Counted from the stretch's first letter, positions 48,201-52,690 are shown. The stretch is DNA of 64,000 nt from Rhinopomastus cyanomelas (GCA_013400115.1 VXBP01003505.1:8105-72104), one strand, 5' to 3'. The notes: a model not told the origin generated them from the letters alone. A program made the numbers and translations.

Positions 48201-50572
48201 CTCCAGCAAGGTGTCCCTGCCTGTGCAGCAGGTTTGGAACTCAATGATCTTTAAGGTTCCTTCCAACCCTGGTCATTCTATGATTAACCCAGCTTTGACC
48301 TGGGGTTTCATCTACCTTTCAGTGAACAAAAATACCTGCCTCATAGATGTCCAACTTAGACTCACTCACTCGGAAAGCCTGAGCTAGCTGAAGGCTAGAA
48401 AACACAAAAGCGTCCGCTCCATACTGGTCACTGTGGCCTGAGAGGACTTCTCCAGGCACCTGCAGACTCAGAAGGCATAGCATACACCATGGCAGAGACA
48501 CGGCTTCCAAAGGAGGAACCAGATTCCATCAGCTTCTTCCCACCCTAACAAAAACTGCACCTGAAGACATCTCAGATTAAATTTCAGGTTTATTTGACTG
48601 AATTTTTCCCCAAGCTGATGCGTCACATGGCTGCCCCCTACGGCTATCAACAGACAAAGAAGGCAAGCATCTCCACAATGCTGAAAAACCATCCTCAGCA
48701 CAGGATTCACTGGGCAAAGAAGCAGTTCTTCAAACAACTTTGAAACCGACACTCCATTTCACTCAGCCACTGGCATCCTGCCATCCATGTAACTCTATTC
48801 TAAATCCCTTCTCACCATTCCCAGTCGCTCTGCCTTTGGTTTGCCCAAAGCAGTTCCTGCTCTCTCTAGCTCTTAGGTCACTTCCATTTGTGAAGACTGT
48901 ACACACACCGCCACGGAATTTTGTGCTCTGTATCCGCAACCTGTATTCTTGCTGCAGGAAGTCAACCTGGTAATTGTGCCCTGCCCTTTCAATTCCAGCA
49001 GTGTAGCCACAAACAAACAATAGCTCCAGCCACTTTAAAGCTTTAGAATGATAATAGCTTTCAGCTCCATACAATGGCCCCAGCACGTGTCATCACAATG
49101 TGTCCTGGCTTTTGTGCCAAATGTGGACAGACTCATACTGTCAACTCCCTCCCCTCTGCTGCCAGCTCAGCAGCCCAGGACCCTCCTTGGCACCACAACC
49201 ACACAGCCTTTCTCTGCTAGAAAGCTTTCTACTCTGATCACAGAATCACAGTATATTAGGGATTGGAAGGGACGCCGAAAGATCATCCAGTCCAATCCCC
49301 CAGAGCAAGTCGCACAGGAAAATGTCCAAGTGAGACTCCACAACCCCCTTGGTCAGCCCGTTCCAGTGCTCTGTCACCCTCCAAGGTTCTCCCTACAAAG
49401 ACATCAACCTTCTGAAGCCCTTTCACAAAGACTGGTGTTCTCCTTCCCTACAGAAACAGTTATTTTTCCTCTCTTGAATGTTATGCCTCTGGTCTGTGTG
49501 TAGTGCTTGAACACATCACTTACAGCCCAGAGACGCAGAGTAACATCCTGAACGTGGCCCTTAAACCTCGTGAGAAGACCTGCTGATGATGAGGAAGCCA
49601 AAAGACACACAGCACCTCCCGGCTCCAAAACAGGTCTTTGCCTTCTCCCATCAGTCAACCCAGCCTGAACAAACCCCTAAAGCACAGAGTTCACATTTAT
49701 ACCCTTCGGCTGTCTTCTGTCTCTGCCAGGGATACGACTGTGAGTTCAGCTGGCAGCTGAGCGTCTCTCTGTCTCTGCCGCCAATGGCCGGGAGCGCGGG
49801 TGACATGGGTAGCCCACAGATGCCAGGCGGCCACTGTCTGGCTTCAGGGGACTGGCTCCAAGGCCATTATTCTCTTCAGGGGCGGAGAAGCAGCTTCCAG
49901 AAACAGCATGGCCGCGGTGCTATCCCCCGCTCCGAGACTCCCCACGGCCATCACGGCAGACACCACCCGCAACATGGAGTCCGTGCAGCCGCGGATCGGG
50001 GCTGGCGCACCCAGCCCCACCGGCCCCGGGGCCGCCGCTGCTCCCGCAGAAGCCGCCGCGGAGGAGGGGAAGGGCGGTGAACGGCGGTCGGGGTAGCCGT
50101 TCGCCGCCCATCCAGCCTCTGGCTGAGGTCAAGGCCCAGACGACACCGAGGGGGCGCGGCCCTACGCGCGCCTCGGCCCGCCGGGGCAGCGATGGGACTG
50201 GGATGCTGCGGGGACCGCCGGCTCCGGAGGCGCGGAGGGGGCGGCCGGGGACCGCCTCCCCTCCCCCACCCTCTCGCCGGTGCCACCCCGGGCCCCGACA
50301 GGCCCAGGGCTCGCCGATGCTCCCCACAGCGGAGCGGGGCGGCTGCCGTCGCGGCCCCCGGGCGTCGCGGCTCACCTGGGCACGCAGCTGGGCGCCGAGC
50401 GGTCGATCTCCCACGTCGCGAAGAGGTTCATGGGCACGGGGACCGGCCCGGGGCCGGCCACCGCTATCGCCGCGGCCGCCGACGCCCCACCGGCCGCCGA
50501 GGGGGGCCCCATGGTGGGGCCCGAGCCCAACGCACTGGCCGCCGCCGCCGTCGTCGTCGCCGCCGCCGCCAT
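3091..50572 (-). CDS. PACS-family sorting protein, 5' nine coding exons (partial)
   Basis: PACS proteins are cytosolic adaptors that bind acidic-cluster sorting motifs and steer cargo between trans-Golgi network, endosomes, ER and mitochondria. The coding exons join as 50572-50376, 10943-10856, 7115-7026, 6696-6571, 6397-6235, 6092-6001, 4669-4589, 3882-3823 and 3242-3091. All introns are GT-AG, all phases are compatible, and together they give 349 codons plus a split Arg. Visible parts are an Ala/Thr-rich N-terminus (residues 1-47), the conserved start MNLFATWEIDRS (48-59), and the cargo-binding region (about 67-221). That region includes the basic RRKRYKNR motif (143-150), known in PACS1 to bind CK2. 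An acidic autoregulatory cluster (EEEDDSFSSEQEASDD) lies at about 232-247, and a SDSGPE acidic stretch lies in exon 9. Family identity is certain. Which paralog it is remains unclear, because PACS1-like and PACS2-like residues alternate. The middle and C-terminal exons lie beyond position 1. Confidence 0.95.
3823..3882 (-). CDS. PACS-family exon 8
   Basis: This 60-bp exon encodes QPNFKQKFVALLKRFKVTEE, close to both paralogs. The acceptor is TTTTAG and the donor GTAAG. Confidence 0.93.
4589..4669 (-). CDS. PACS-family exon 7
   Basis: This 81-bp exon (27 codons) encodes DLFDEEDDLRKTKKARRK, then MIRTTSMTR. The first part is PACS1-like and RTTSMTR is PACS2-like. The donor GTAACA is weak, but the boundary matches the family's conserved MTR|Q junction. 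Confidence 0.88.
4805..5437 (+). mobile_element. CR1 LINE fragment in PACS intron 6
   Basis: It runs from the region coding 'AKKARGILAS' to the 3' tail 'gattctgtgattc'. It is an older, more diverged subfamily with frameshifts. Confidence 0.88.
6001..6092 (-). CDS. PACS-family exon 6 (acidic autoregulatory cluster)
   Basis: This 92-bp exon encodes RSPDIDNYSEEEDDSFSSEQ and EASDDAVQGQ. In PACS1 the Ser within this acidic stretch is a CK2 site that opens the adaptor, and the corresponding Ser is kept here. RSPDIDNY is PACS1-like and ASDDAVQGQ is PACS2-like. Confidence 0.95.
6235..6397 (-). CDS. PACS-family exon 5
   Basis: This 163-bp exon (phase 0 to 1) encodes VMQHPTDGGQLLGLHSNMKD and on to YSLSSQPIDHEDGNVPSGPK. 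LGLHSN...IYS resembles PACS1, and IDHED plus the SGPK stretch resembles PACS2. The donor is GTATG. Confidence 0.95.
6571..6696 (-). CDS. PACS-family exon 4 (RRKRY basic motif)
   Basis: This 126-bp exon encodes YPHFLKRDGNKLQIMLQ, then RRKRYKNRTILGYKTLAVG. The Arg encoded at 6624-6622 (residue 150 here) aligns with human PACS1 Arg203, the recurrently mutated residue of PACS1 syndrome. It is an intact CGC Arg codon in this bird. Confidence 0.96.
7026..7115 (-). CDS. PACS-family exon 3
   Basis: This is a 90-bp, phase 0/0 exon encoding GSKRVLRSNEYVLPPGG and on to ETELELTFSLQ. SNE is PACS1-like and LPPGG is PACS2-like. The acceptor is TTCTAG and the donor GTACC. Confidence 0.95.
7343..7430 (+). 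mobile_element. CR1 3' tail
   Basis: It runs from 'ggaggtgtttaaggccaggctgg' to 'gattctgattccatg'. It is immediately followed by another CR1 tail. Confidence 0.8.
7450..7516 (+). mobile_element. CR1 3' tail
   Basis: A second, different-subfamily tail ending 'aatccctaatgattctatg'. It abuts the previous one in the same orientation. Confidence 0.85.
8448..8745 (+). mobile_element. CR1 internal fragment lacking 3' end
   Basis: It covers the ORF2 region coding LLSLCSALLRPYLDD and LLERVQS, then stops at 'gggtgggtgtcaggcagcc' with no 3' terminus. Confidence 0.85.
10856..10943 (-). CDS. PACS-family exon 2
   Basis: The split Arg (AG|A) joins exon 1, and the exon encodes LCSLRLKKLTVLKELDKEL and on to IAVKIQ, the beta-strand-rich start of the cargo-binding region. 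It has a TTACAG acceptor and a GTAGG donor and is 88 bp long. It is separated from exon 1 by the 39.4-kb intron. Confidence 0.95.
12456..12550 (+). mobile_element. CR1 3' tail
   Basis: It runs from 'gtgtgacttggtctaggtga' to 'ccaatccctcatgttct'. Confidence 0.85.
13168..13672 (-). mobile_element. CR1 LINE fragment
   Basis: It starts (3' end) at 'cattagggattggaaggg' and extends 500 bp into ORF2. The minus strand encodes NFFPVRVTEHWKGLPREVVE. Confidence 0.9.
13951..14086. mobile_element. Non-autonomous hAT-type DNA transposon (MITE)
   Basis: The element is 136 bp, begins CAGGGGTCCTCAAAC and ends with its exact inverted complement GTTTGAGGACCCCTG. Imperfect complementarity extends inward (GGGGGCTGG against CCAGCCCC). 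It is flanked on both sides by the 8-bp direct repeat GTCTAACA (13943-13950 and 14087-14094). CAG...CTG ends with 8-bp target-site duplications are diagnostic of the hAT superfamily. It has no coding capacity. The perfect duplication suggests moderate age. Confidence 0.85.
14313..14690 (+). mobile_element. Putative solo LTR of an endogenous retrovirus
   Basis: This is a non-CR1 block with promoter-like and terminator-like elements in LTR order: TATAAA (14584-14589), AATAAA (14605-14610) and then a short T/C-rich R/U5-like stretch (tgtgtctcgtctctcgatcg). Boundaries are guesses and I could not confirm a target-site duplication. No internal retroviral genes adjoin it. Confidence 0.45.
14737..14900 (+). 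mobile_element. CR1 3' tail with 70-bp tandem duplication
   Basis: Two nearly identical 70-bp units (14753-14822 and 14823-14892) contain the last 70 bp of CR1. The second unit differs at a few positions. Confidence 0.85.
15143..15779 (+). mobile_element. Putative solo LTR (ERVL-like)
   Basis: This block of about 637 bp begins TGTCACGGGCTAAG and ends near CCTTAACA. It has a long pyrimidine-rich U3-like centre (15380-15540), AATAAA at 15632-15637 and a U5-like end. The TG...CA ends and gene-free interior fit a solo LTR. Flanking duplication was not recognised and no coding remnant is seen. Confidence 0.5.
15808..15972 (-). mobile_element. Old CR1 fragment
   Basis: The 3' end 'acagggttggacaggaacct' and the block 'ggagactccacagcctctct' are CR1-like but diverged. 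Confidence 0.7.
16498..16649 (+). mobile_element. CR1 3' end
   Basis: It contains 'gtggtggagtccccatccct' and ends 'gatgattctatgattct'. Confidence 0.88.
17895..18622 (+). mobile_element. CR1 LINE fragment, one of the longest
   Basis: About 730 bp from the ORF2 region coding 'ERDLGVLVDGKLSMS' to the 3' end. It has several frameshifts and belongs to an old subfamily. Confidence 0.88.
19145..19738 (-). mobile_element. CR1 LINE fragment with 158-codon open frame
   Basis: The minus strand is open from 19710 to 19234 across the ORF2 C-terminus (LREVLLPLYSALLRPHLE, WAPQFKRDVELLERVQ). This indicates a young copy. Confidence 0.92.
20074..20254 (+). mobile_element. CR1 internal fragment, both ends lost
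   Basis: It codes ERLRELGVLSLEKRRLRGD, then is interrupted by the LTR-like repeat copy A. Confidence 0.85.
20255..20560 (+). repeat. LTR-like dispersed repeat, copy A
   Basis: This repeat begins abruptly where a CR1 fragment stops. It shares with copies B and C (in reverse orientation) the ordered blocks tgtgttttc...aaagtttgggttta...gctgaaaag, then C/T-rich sequence, then ttctcttctcc-type sequence. Divergence is high; the class is unknown. Confidence 0.4.
20782..20842 (+). mobile_element. CR1 3' tail
   Basis: Only the last 60 bp remain ('ggattggactagatggatct' to 'ctgtgat'). Confidence 0.75.
21045..21062. repeat. (CT)n microsatellite
   Basis: A run of about seven CT dinucleotides. Confidence 0.7.
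21755..22240 (-). mobile_element. CR1 LINE fragment
   Basis: It runs from the 3' end 'acgttagggattggaaggga' into ORF2. It belongs to the same young subfamily as 26488 and 28592. Confidence 0.9.
22832..23190 (-). mobile_element. CR1 fragment, 'tgcacaggcaggg' subfamily
   Basis: The 3' end 'aatcatagaaccagggctgg' and the block 'ctggagcaggttactcaaga' mark the older subfamily also seen at 38404 and 53528. Confidence 0.85.
23925..24135 (-). mobile_element. CR1 fragment, 'gaggctggaagagacctc' subfamily
   Basis: This is the leftmost of three abutting CR1 copies. Its 5' end stops at 'gaagggcttcctaacatc'. Confidence 0.85.
24138..24556 (-). mobile_element. CR1 fragment, second of three abutting copies
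   Basis: It belongs to the 'gacctccaggatcagcaag' subfamily and encodes HWKRLPREVVESPSLEGFKS on the minus strand. It ends at 'ggtctgttttctag'. Confidence 0.88.
24557..25035 (-). mobile_element. CR1 fragment, third of three abutting copies
   Basis: It starts inside ORF2 ('acctccctgggcagcccctt') without a 3' end. It is open over long parts and encodes LLPHYSALLRPHLERCGQFW. Confidence 0.88.
25278..25515 (-). mobile_element. CR1 fragment containing an N gap
   Basis: It is interrupted by 26 Ns at 25360-25385. The sequence on both sides belongs to the same CR1 region, so little real sequence may be missing. Confidence 0.85.
25360..25385. other. Assembly gap (26 N) inside CR1
   Basis: The run of Ns is flanked by CR1 sequence. 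Confidence 0.99.
25574..25664 (+). mobile_element. CR1 3' tail
   Basis: It runs from 'tgacttggtctgggtgatcc' to 'ggttctatgattct'. It forms an inverted pair with 25278-25515. Confidence 0.88.
26488..26862 (-). mobile_element. CR1 LINE fragment
   Basis: The young subfamily. The minus strand encodes RIFFPVRVTEHWKGLPRGL. Confidence 0.9.
26864..26998 (+). mobile_element. CR1 3' end, older subfamily
   Basis: It begins 'ggtggagtccacatcccagg' where the minus-strand CR1 stops and ends 'gcctcagtaattatagg'. Confidence 0.82.
27280..27352 (-). mobile_element. CR1 3' tail
   Basis: 'atcatagaatcattagggat' to 'cccttgctacagcaagatg'. Confidence 0.85.
28030..28098 (+). mobile_element. Old CR1 3' tail
   Basis: 'gttggattcaatgaccggag' to 'ggagattctatgatg'. 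It is diverged. Confidence 0.6.
28225..28560 (-). repeat. LTR-like dispersed repeat, copy B
   Basis: It matches copy C over about 330 bp in the same orientation. Shared segments include agaccccgac (about 28301), gggagggtttaacaaaacc (about 28340) and aactttttaaacccaaact. The purine-rich middle (28435-28480) corresponds to a C/T-rich U3-like stretch in the sense direction. Confidence 0.5.
28592..29030 (-). mobile_element. CR1 LINE fragment
   Basis: The young subfamily with the 3' end 'cacagaatcacagaacatta'. It faces the plus-strand copy at 29053. Confidence 0.9.
29053..29215 (+). mobile_element. CR1 internal fragment
   Basis: It codes APQIKKDTELPERDQSRAT and ERLRELGLLSLEK. It lacks a 3' end. 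Confidence 0.85.
29965..30345 (-). repeat. LTR-like dispersed repeat, copy C
   Basis: It shares agagaccccgac, gggagggtttaacaaaacc and the aactttttgaactcaaactt end with copy B, 1.7 kb away. It may be an ERV LTR on the minus strand. No TG...CA termini or duplication were established. Confidence 0.5.
30749..31010 (-). mobile_element. CR1 LINE fragment
   Basis: 'catcaaggactggaagggac' marks the 3' end. Truncated after about 260 bp. Confidence 0.88.
31478..31625 (-). mobile_element. Old CR1 3' fragment
   Basis: 'ctctagttggaaaagacccc' and 'acatccagggatggggactc' are CR1 blocks from an ancient subfamily. Confidence 0.65.
31900..32225 (-). mobile_element. CR1 fragment with internal single-N join
   Basis: Left of N32087 the minus strand encodes the ORF2 C-terminus (VRVTEHWKGL). 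Right of it the minus strand encodes an upstream reverse-transcriptase stretch (WAGRNLMKYNEGKCRV). The order fits one element with its middle missing. Confidence 0.85.
32432..32583 (+). mobile_element. CR1 3' end
   Basis: It contains 'gttgtggagtctccttctct' and ends 'ctaatgttctgtgatgg'. Confidence 0.88.
33098..33470 (-). mobile_element. CR1 fragment, 'gacctccaggatcagcaag' subfamily
   Basis: The minus strand encodes HWKRLPREVVESPSLEVFKS. It abuts a second CR1 at 33471. Confidence 0.88.
33471..33720 (-). mobile_element. CR1 internal fragment, different subfamily
   Basis: 'ggagaaaagcctgaccccca' to 'acatgttccagcacctcagc' lacks a 3' end. Either a composite insertion or a recombined element. Confidence 0.75.
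34145..34352 (-). mobile_element. CR1 3' end
   Basis: 'agaatcacagaacattaggg' to 'agttccttctcatgttgatg'. Confidence 0.88.
35056..35605 (-). mobile_element. CR1 LINE fragment, about 550 bp
   Basis: The minus strand encodes KFFPERVVGHWKRLPREVVE and is open over 121 codons (35478-35113). Confidence 0.9.
35908..35995 (-). mobile_element. CR1 3' tail
   Basis: 'cacagaacatcagggatcgg' to 'cacctagatcaagctgcat'. Confidence 0.85.
37429..37696 (-). mobile_element. CR1 3' end
   Basis: 'agaatcacagaacattagag' to 'gtcccatcactggatg'. Another tail follows directly. Confidence 0.88.
37697..37765 (-). mobile_element. CR1 3' tail abutting the previous copy
   Basis: 'tcatagaatcattacggatt' to 'cctgcaacatcc'. It inserted at or within the earlier CR1. 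Confidence 0.85.
38404..38990 (-). mobile_element. CR1 LINE fragment, 'cagggttggaagggacctta' subfamily
   Basis: About 590 bp of an older subfamily; frames are broken. Confidence 0.88.
39389..39462. repeat. 22-bp minisatellite, 3 full units plus 8 bp
   Basis: Units at 39389-39410, 39411-39432 and 39433-39454 are identical (tctgctgggggatacctcca plus gg), with a partial fourth unit. Confidence 0.92.
39984..40482 (-). mobile_element. CR1 fragment with artefactual 202-bp duplication
   Basis: It belongs to the 'gaggctggaaaagacctctg' subfamily. Positions 40078-40279 are repeated without visible difference at 40281-40482, across a single N. Confidence 0.85.
40486..40588 (-). mobile_element. CR1 3' tail
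   Basis: 'atcatagaatcattagggat' to 'gctgcacaggagtacatc'. Confidence 0.88.
40823..41071 (+). repeat. Non-CR1 5' extension of a CR1 copy (copy 1)
   Basis: About 249 bp directly abutting the 5' end of the CR1 at 41072. The same sequence with the same junction occurs reversed at 51834-52059. Landmarks are tttgtttg-free text such as tcatatatacacagcacgcc and catacaataacattcag. Estimated identity by eye is about 95%, with a few small indels. It is not recognisable as CR1. Confidence 0.8.
41072..41525 (+). mobile_element. CR1 fragment joined to a non-CR1 5' extension
   Basis: It codes ERLRELGLLSLEERRLRGD, has a 42-N gap at 41164-41205, and ends 'gttctgtgattctgtg'. Its 5' neighbour 40823-41071 is shared with the copy at 51397. 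Confidence 0.9.
41164..41205. other. Assembly gap (42 N) inside CR1
   Basis: The gap length equals roughly what the CR1 lacks here, so it is probably correctly sized. Confidence 0.99.
41768..41803. repeat. (TTA/TTG)n microsatellite
   Basis: Impure trinucleotide run of tgctgttattgttgttatta type. Confidence 0.7.
42272..42640 (+). mobile_element. CR1 3' end
   Basis: It codes RVRLDVRKPFLRERVIRGW and ends 'cagcctcagtaattctgtga'. It is similar to 52060-52395. Confidence 0.88.
42922..43206 (+). mobile_element. CR1 3' end
   Basis: It codes NFFPVRVTEPWQGLPRGVVE and ends near 'aatccctaatgtgattcg'. Confidence 0.9.
44079..44240 (-). mobile_element. CR1 3' end
   Basis: 'acaatcatggacattaggga' to 'cacaacccccctgggcagg'. 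Confidence 0.87.
45238..45795 (-). mobile_element. CR1 LINE fragment
   Basis: About 560 bp of the 'gacctccaggatcagcaag' subfamily. The minus frame is open over the region coding VMVPLCSALMRLHLEYWVQ. Confidence 0.9.
46398..47113 (+). mobile_element. CR1 LINE fragment, longest young copy
   Basis: About 715 bp. The ORF2 frame is open to 46771 (ERDLGVLV..., LVRPHLDDCVRLWAPQYK) and then continues from 46753 in another frame (one frameshift), ending RVTEPWKGLPRGVVE. It has an intact 3' tail. Confidence 0.92.
48040..48286 (+). mobile_element. CR1 3' end, older subfamily
   Basis: 'gaggttgaacatgaggaaca' to 'ctggtcattctatgatt'. Confidence 0.86.
49239..49385 (-). mobile_element. CR1 3' fragment with internal deletions
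   Basis: 'cacagaatcacagtatatta' start. It lacks the 'gccacagcaggatcacc' segment. It lies just outside the CpG island. Confidence 0.85.
50376..50572 (-). CDS. PACS-family exon 1 (start codon, poly-Ala N-terminus)
   Basis: This exon encodes 65 codons plus two bases. I chose the ATG at 50572-50570 because it has G at -3 and G at +4, opens the frame that runs into VPMNLFATWEIDRSAPSCVP, and follows a CpG-rich 5' region. The first residues are M-A4-T3-A4, encoded by GCC/GTC-type triplets. The donor GTGAG follows at 50375. The next in-frame Met is residue 21, and Met48 begins the conserved core; both are alternative starts. An N at 50600 lies just upstream in the 5' UTR. Confidence 0.85.
50538..50570 (-). 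repeat. GCC/GTC triplet repeat coding poly-Ala/poly-Thr
   Basis: Read on the plus strand this is (GCC)4, then GTC x3, then GCC x4. On the minus strand it encodes the A4-T3-A4 run directly after the PACS start Met. It is likely length-variable. Confidence 0.8.
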
Positions 50573-50637
50573 CCCGCCGCCGCTGGCACTGGAGGGCGGN
50601 CAGGGCGCGGTGGGAGGGGAGGGGGAAGGGGCTGCGG

Positions 50638-50913
50638 CCAATCAGAGCGCGGGTAGGGCGCGGCCTGCGGCGGGACACCAACCAATGGGAGCCGGAAAAG
50701 GGCCGGGATGGAGATGTTGGACGTCGGCCAATCGGAGCGGAGCCGGAGGTGGCCGGAGAGGCCCGGAGCCAGTGGGAGAAGGAAGAGAACGCAGCCCCGG
50801 GTGAGGGTGGGGGGGTCCTAGCCAATGGGAGCGGCTGGGCTGCCACACGGGCCTTTAAAGCCCAGCGGTCTGGGCCTGGTGGAGCTCGGGGAGAGGTGTG
50901 GTCGGGCTATTGG
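50638..50913. promoter_or_regulatory. Cluster of five CCAAT boxes (NF-Y-type)
   Basis: CCAAT occurs on the plus strand at 50638-50642, 50682-50686, 50728-50732 and 50822-50826, with ATTGG at 50909-50913 and a degenerate CCAGT at 50769. Three lie inside a repeated CCAAT(C/G)GGAGC motif, and an ETS-like CCGGAA follows at about 50692. For the leftward PACS gene they lie 65-340 bp upstream of the ATG, the normal NF-Y position. Confidence 0.7.
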
Positions 50914-51396
50914 CTGGCCGCAGGGGTTGCCATGACATCGATAGGGCTACTGGCCAGAACGGGTGCGCTGCCGCTGCCGTCAGGGCCCCGATGAGGCCGG
51001 GTGCGGAGCCTGGCAATGCGAGGATGAGGCGTGTCGAGGTCTGCTGGAACCCCCGGGGCGGCTACGAGCTGTCCGCTGCCCTGAGGGGAGTGTCCGGGCC
51101 CCGAGGGGTCGCTTGAAGCGAGAGCAGCGCGGTCGGTCAGTGGGTGGAAGTGAAGAGGAAACAGCTTTGAGAGCGGGACCAGGAAAGGGAAAATAAAGAC
51201 CGAGGGGCCTGGCGAGTTGAAGCTGGAAGCAGGGCAAAAGGAGATGGAGAAGGAAAAGCTCTTCAACTGAAGCCCTGCAAAGAAGCCTAGCAGCTCTAGG
51301 TGTGCAGAAGCAGAGCTTGGGGCAGCCTGTACCTGAACACACGCACTGCTTCTGTACTTTCTGTAGCAGAAATGGAGAAGGATCCTGTGCTGGACC

Positions 51397-51833
51397 TTTC
51401 ACAGAACGTTAGGAATACGAAGGGACCTCAACAGATCATCTAGTCCAATACTCCTGCCAGAGCAGGATCCCCTAGATCAAGTTGCACAAGAACACGTCCA
51501 GGTGGATTTTAAACATCTCCAGAGAAGAAGACTCTACAACCCCCCTGGGCAGCCCCTTCCAGGGCTCTGTCACCCTCACTGTGAAGAAGTTCCTTCTCAG
51601 ATTGATGTGGAACCTCCTCTGTTCCAGTTCACACCCACTGTTCCTCGTCCTGTCAGTGGGTGCCCCTGAGCAGAGCCTGGCTCCATCCTACTGACACCCA
51701 CTCTTCACATATTTATCAACATTCATGGGGTCACCCCTCAGTCTCCTTTCTTCCAAGCTCAAGAGACCCAGCTCCCTCAGCCTTTCCTCAGCAGGGAGAT
51801 GGTCCCCCTCCCTTCATCATCTTTCTCAGACCT
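51397..51833 (-). mobile_element. CR1 fragment joined to a non-CR1 5' extension (copy 2)
   Basis: The 3' end is 'cacagaacgttaggaatacg'. The body matches the 41072 copy and the 5' end continues into the shared 51834-52059 segment. Confidence 0.9.
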
Positions 51834-52059
51834 TCTGAATGTTATTGTATGAGCACGGCTGAGGTGCTGCCCCGTAACTGGGCATTTCCTTCAGTCCTCT
51901 TGTACCTTGTGCTTGAGGGTGCTCACACTAAGTACCTCTTTTCTTGCGTGCTCCTTTGTCAGCAGCAGCCTCGTTGGATCTCACGGCGTGCTGTGTATAT
52001 ATGAATCGTTGATTCACTTTTTCCTTGGTGTTTGTAAAATCCTTTGACTTTTCAAGGTT
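51834..52059 (-). repeat. Non-CR1 5' extension of a CR1 copy (copy 2)
   Basis: This is the reverse-complement counterpart of 40823-41071, joined to the CR1 at 51397-51833. It ends exactly where an unrelated plus-strand CR1 starts at about 52060. Confidence 0.8.
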
Positions 52060-52395
52060 CTCCCTCTCTATAACTACTTGAAGGGAGGTTGTAGTCAGGT
52101 GGGAGTCAAGGCTCTTCTCCCAGGCAACCAGAGTCAGGATGAGAGGGCAGGATCTGAAGCTGCCAAGGGAGGGTTAGGTTGGATGTTCACAAGCCCTTCC
52201 TCACAGAAAAGGTGATCAGACACTGGAACGGGCTGCCCAGAGCAGTGGTAGAGTCCTCATCCCTGGAGGTGTTGAAGTACAGACTGGCTGTGGCACTTGG
52301 TGCCTGGTCTGGCTGATTGTGGTGATGTTAGGTCATGAGCTGGGCTGGATGAGGTCAGCGGCCTTTTCCTGCCTCAATCATTCTGTGATTCCTGC
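52060..52395 (+). mobile_element. CR1 3' end
   Basis: It starts 'ctccctctctataactactt' and ends 'tcaatcattctgtgattc'. Head-to-head with the previous element. Confidence 0.88.
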
Positions 52396-52436
52396 TGTGG
52401 ATCTTGAGCACACACTGGTGTTTTCTGGATGTTCAC

Positions 52437-52505
52437 AGAATCACCATTTGGTAACGGTTGGAAGGGCCCCCTGAAGACTACCAAATCCAACCCCCCTCAG
52501 GAAGG
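52437..52505 (-). mobile_element. Old CR1 3' tail
   Basis: 'cagaatcaccatttggtaac' with 'ttggaagggccccctgaaga'. Diverged. Confidence 0.6.
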
Positions 52506-52621
52506 ATTTCAGCATCACTTCCCCGAATGCCAATTGTCCAATTTGCAGCCTGTCCCTTGGACCTCTTCTTTTTGCTTGGCATTTGCCAGTTCTATGTTTC
52601 ATCTGCTGTCTCAGTATTGGA

Positions 52622-52690
52622 ATCATGGAATCACTTAGGTTGGAACCGAACTTTAAGAGCATCAAGTCACCACGTGCTGCATTTACAGAC
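52622..52690 (-). mobile_element. Old CR1 3' tail
   Basis: 'aatcatggaatcacttaggt' followed by 'ttggaaccgaactttaagag'. Confidence 0.55.

Larger units (their letters stand above)
10944..50375 (-). other. PACS-family intron 1 (39.4 kb), CR1-rich
   Basis: This intron separates the CpG-island exon 1 from exon 2. I count about 45 CR1 fragments in it, listed individually. It also holds one hAT-type MITE, two putative solo LTRs, three copies of an LTR-like repeat, a 22-bp minisatellite and two long N gaps. Stretches between repeats (for example 9.0-10.8 kb in intron 2, and 11.0-12.4, 18.7-19.1, 32.6-33.1, 36.0-37.4, 43.3-44.0 and 47.1-48.0 kb) show no exon, RNA gene or named repeat that I can support. 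Confidence 0.8.
49780..51130. promoter_or_regulatory. CpG island promoter of the PACS-family gene
   Basis: This is a block of about 1.3 kb with high GC and dense CpG that covers coding exon 1 and its upstream region. It lacks repeats, unlike its flanks. It contains a cluster of CCAAT boxes at 50638-50913 and no obvious TATA box, as expected for a housekeeping-type CpG promoter. Transcription for PACS runs leftward; divergent activity is possible but not shown. Confidence 0.85.

Noticed and set aside
49920..50846. 308-codon minus-strand ORF across the CpG island
   Set aside because: It is in a different frame from PACS exon 1; CpG islands are stop-poor, and the Arg/Pro/Gly composition is typical of such shadows.
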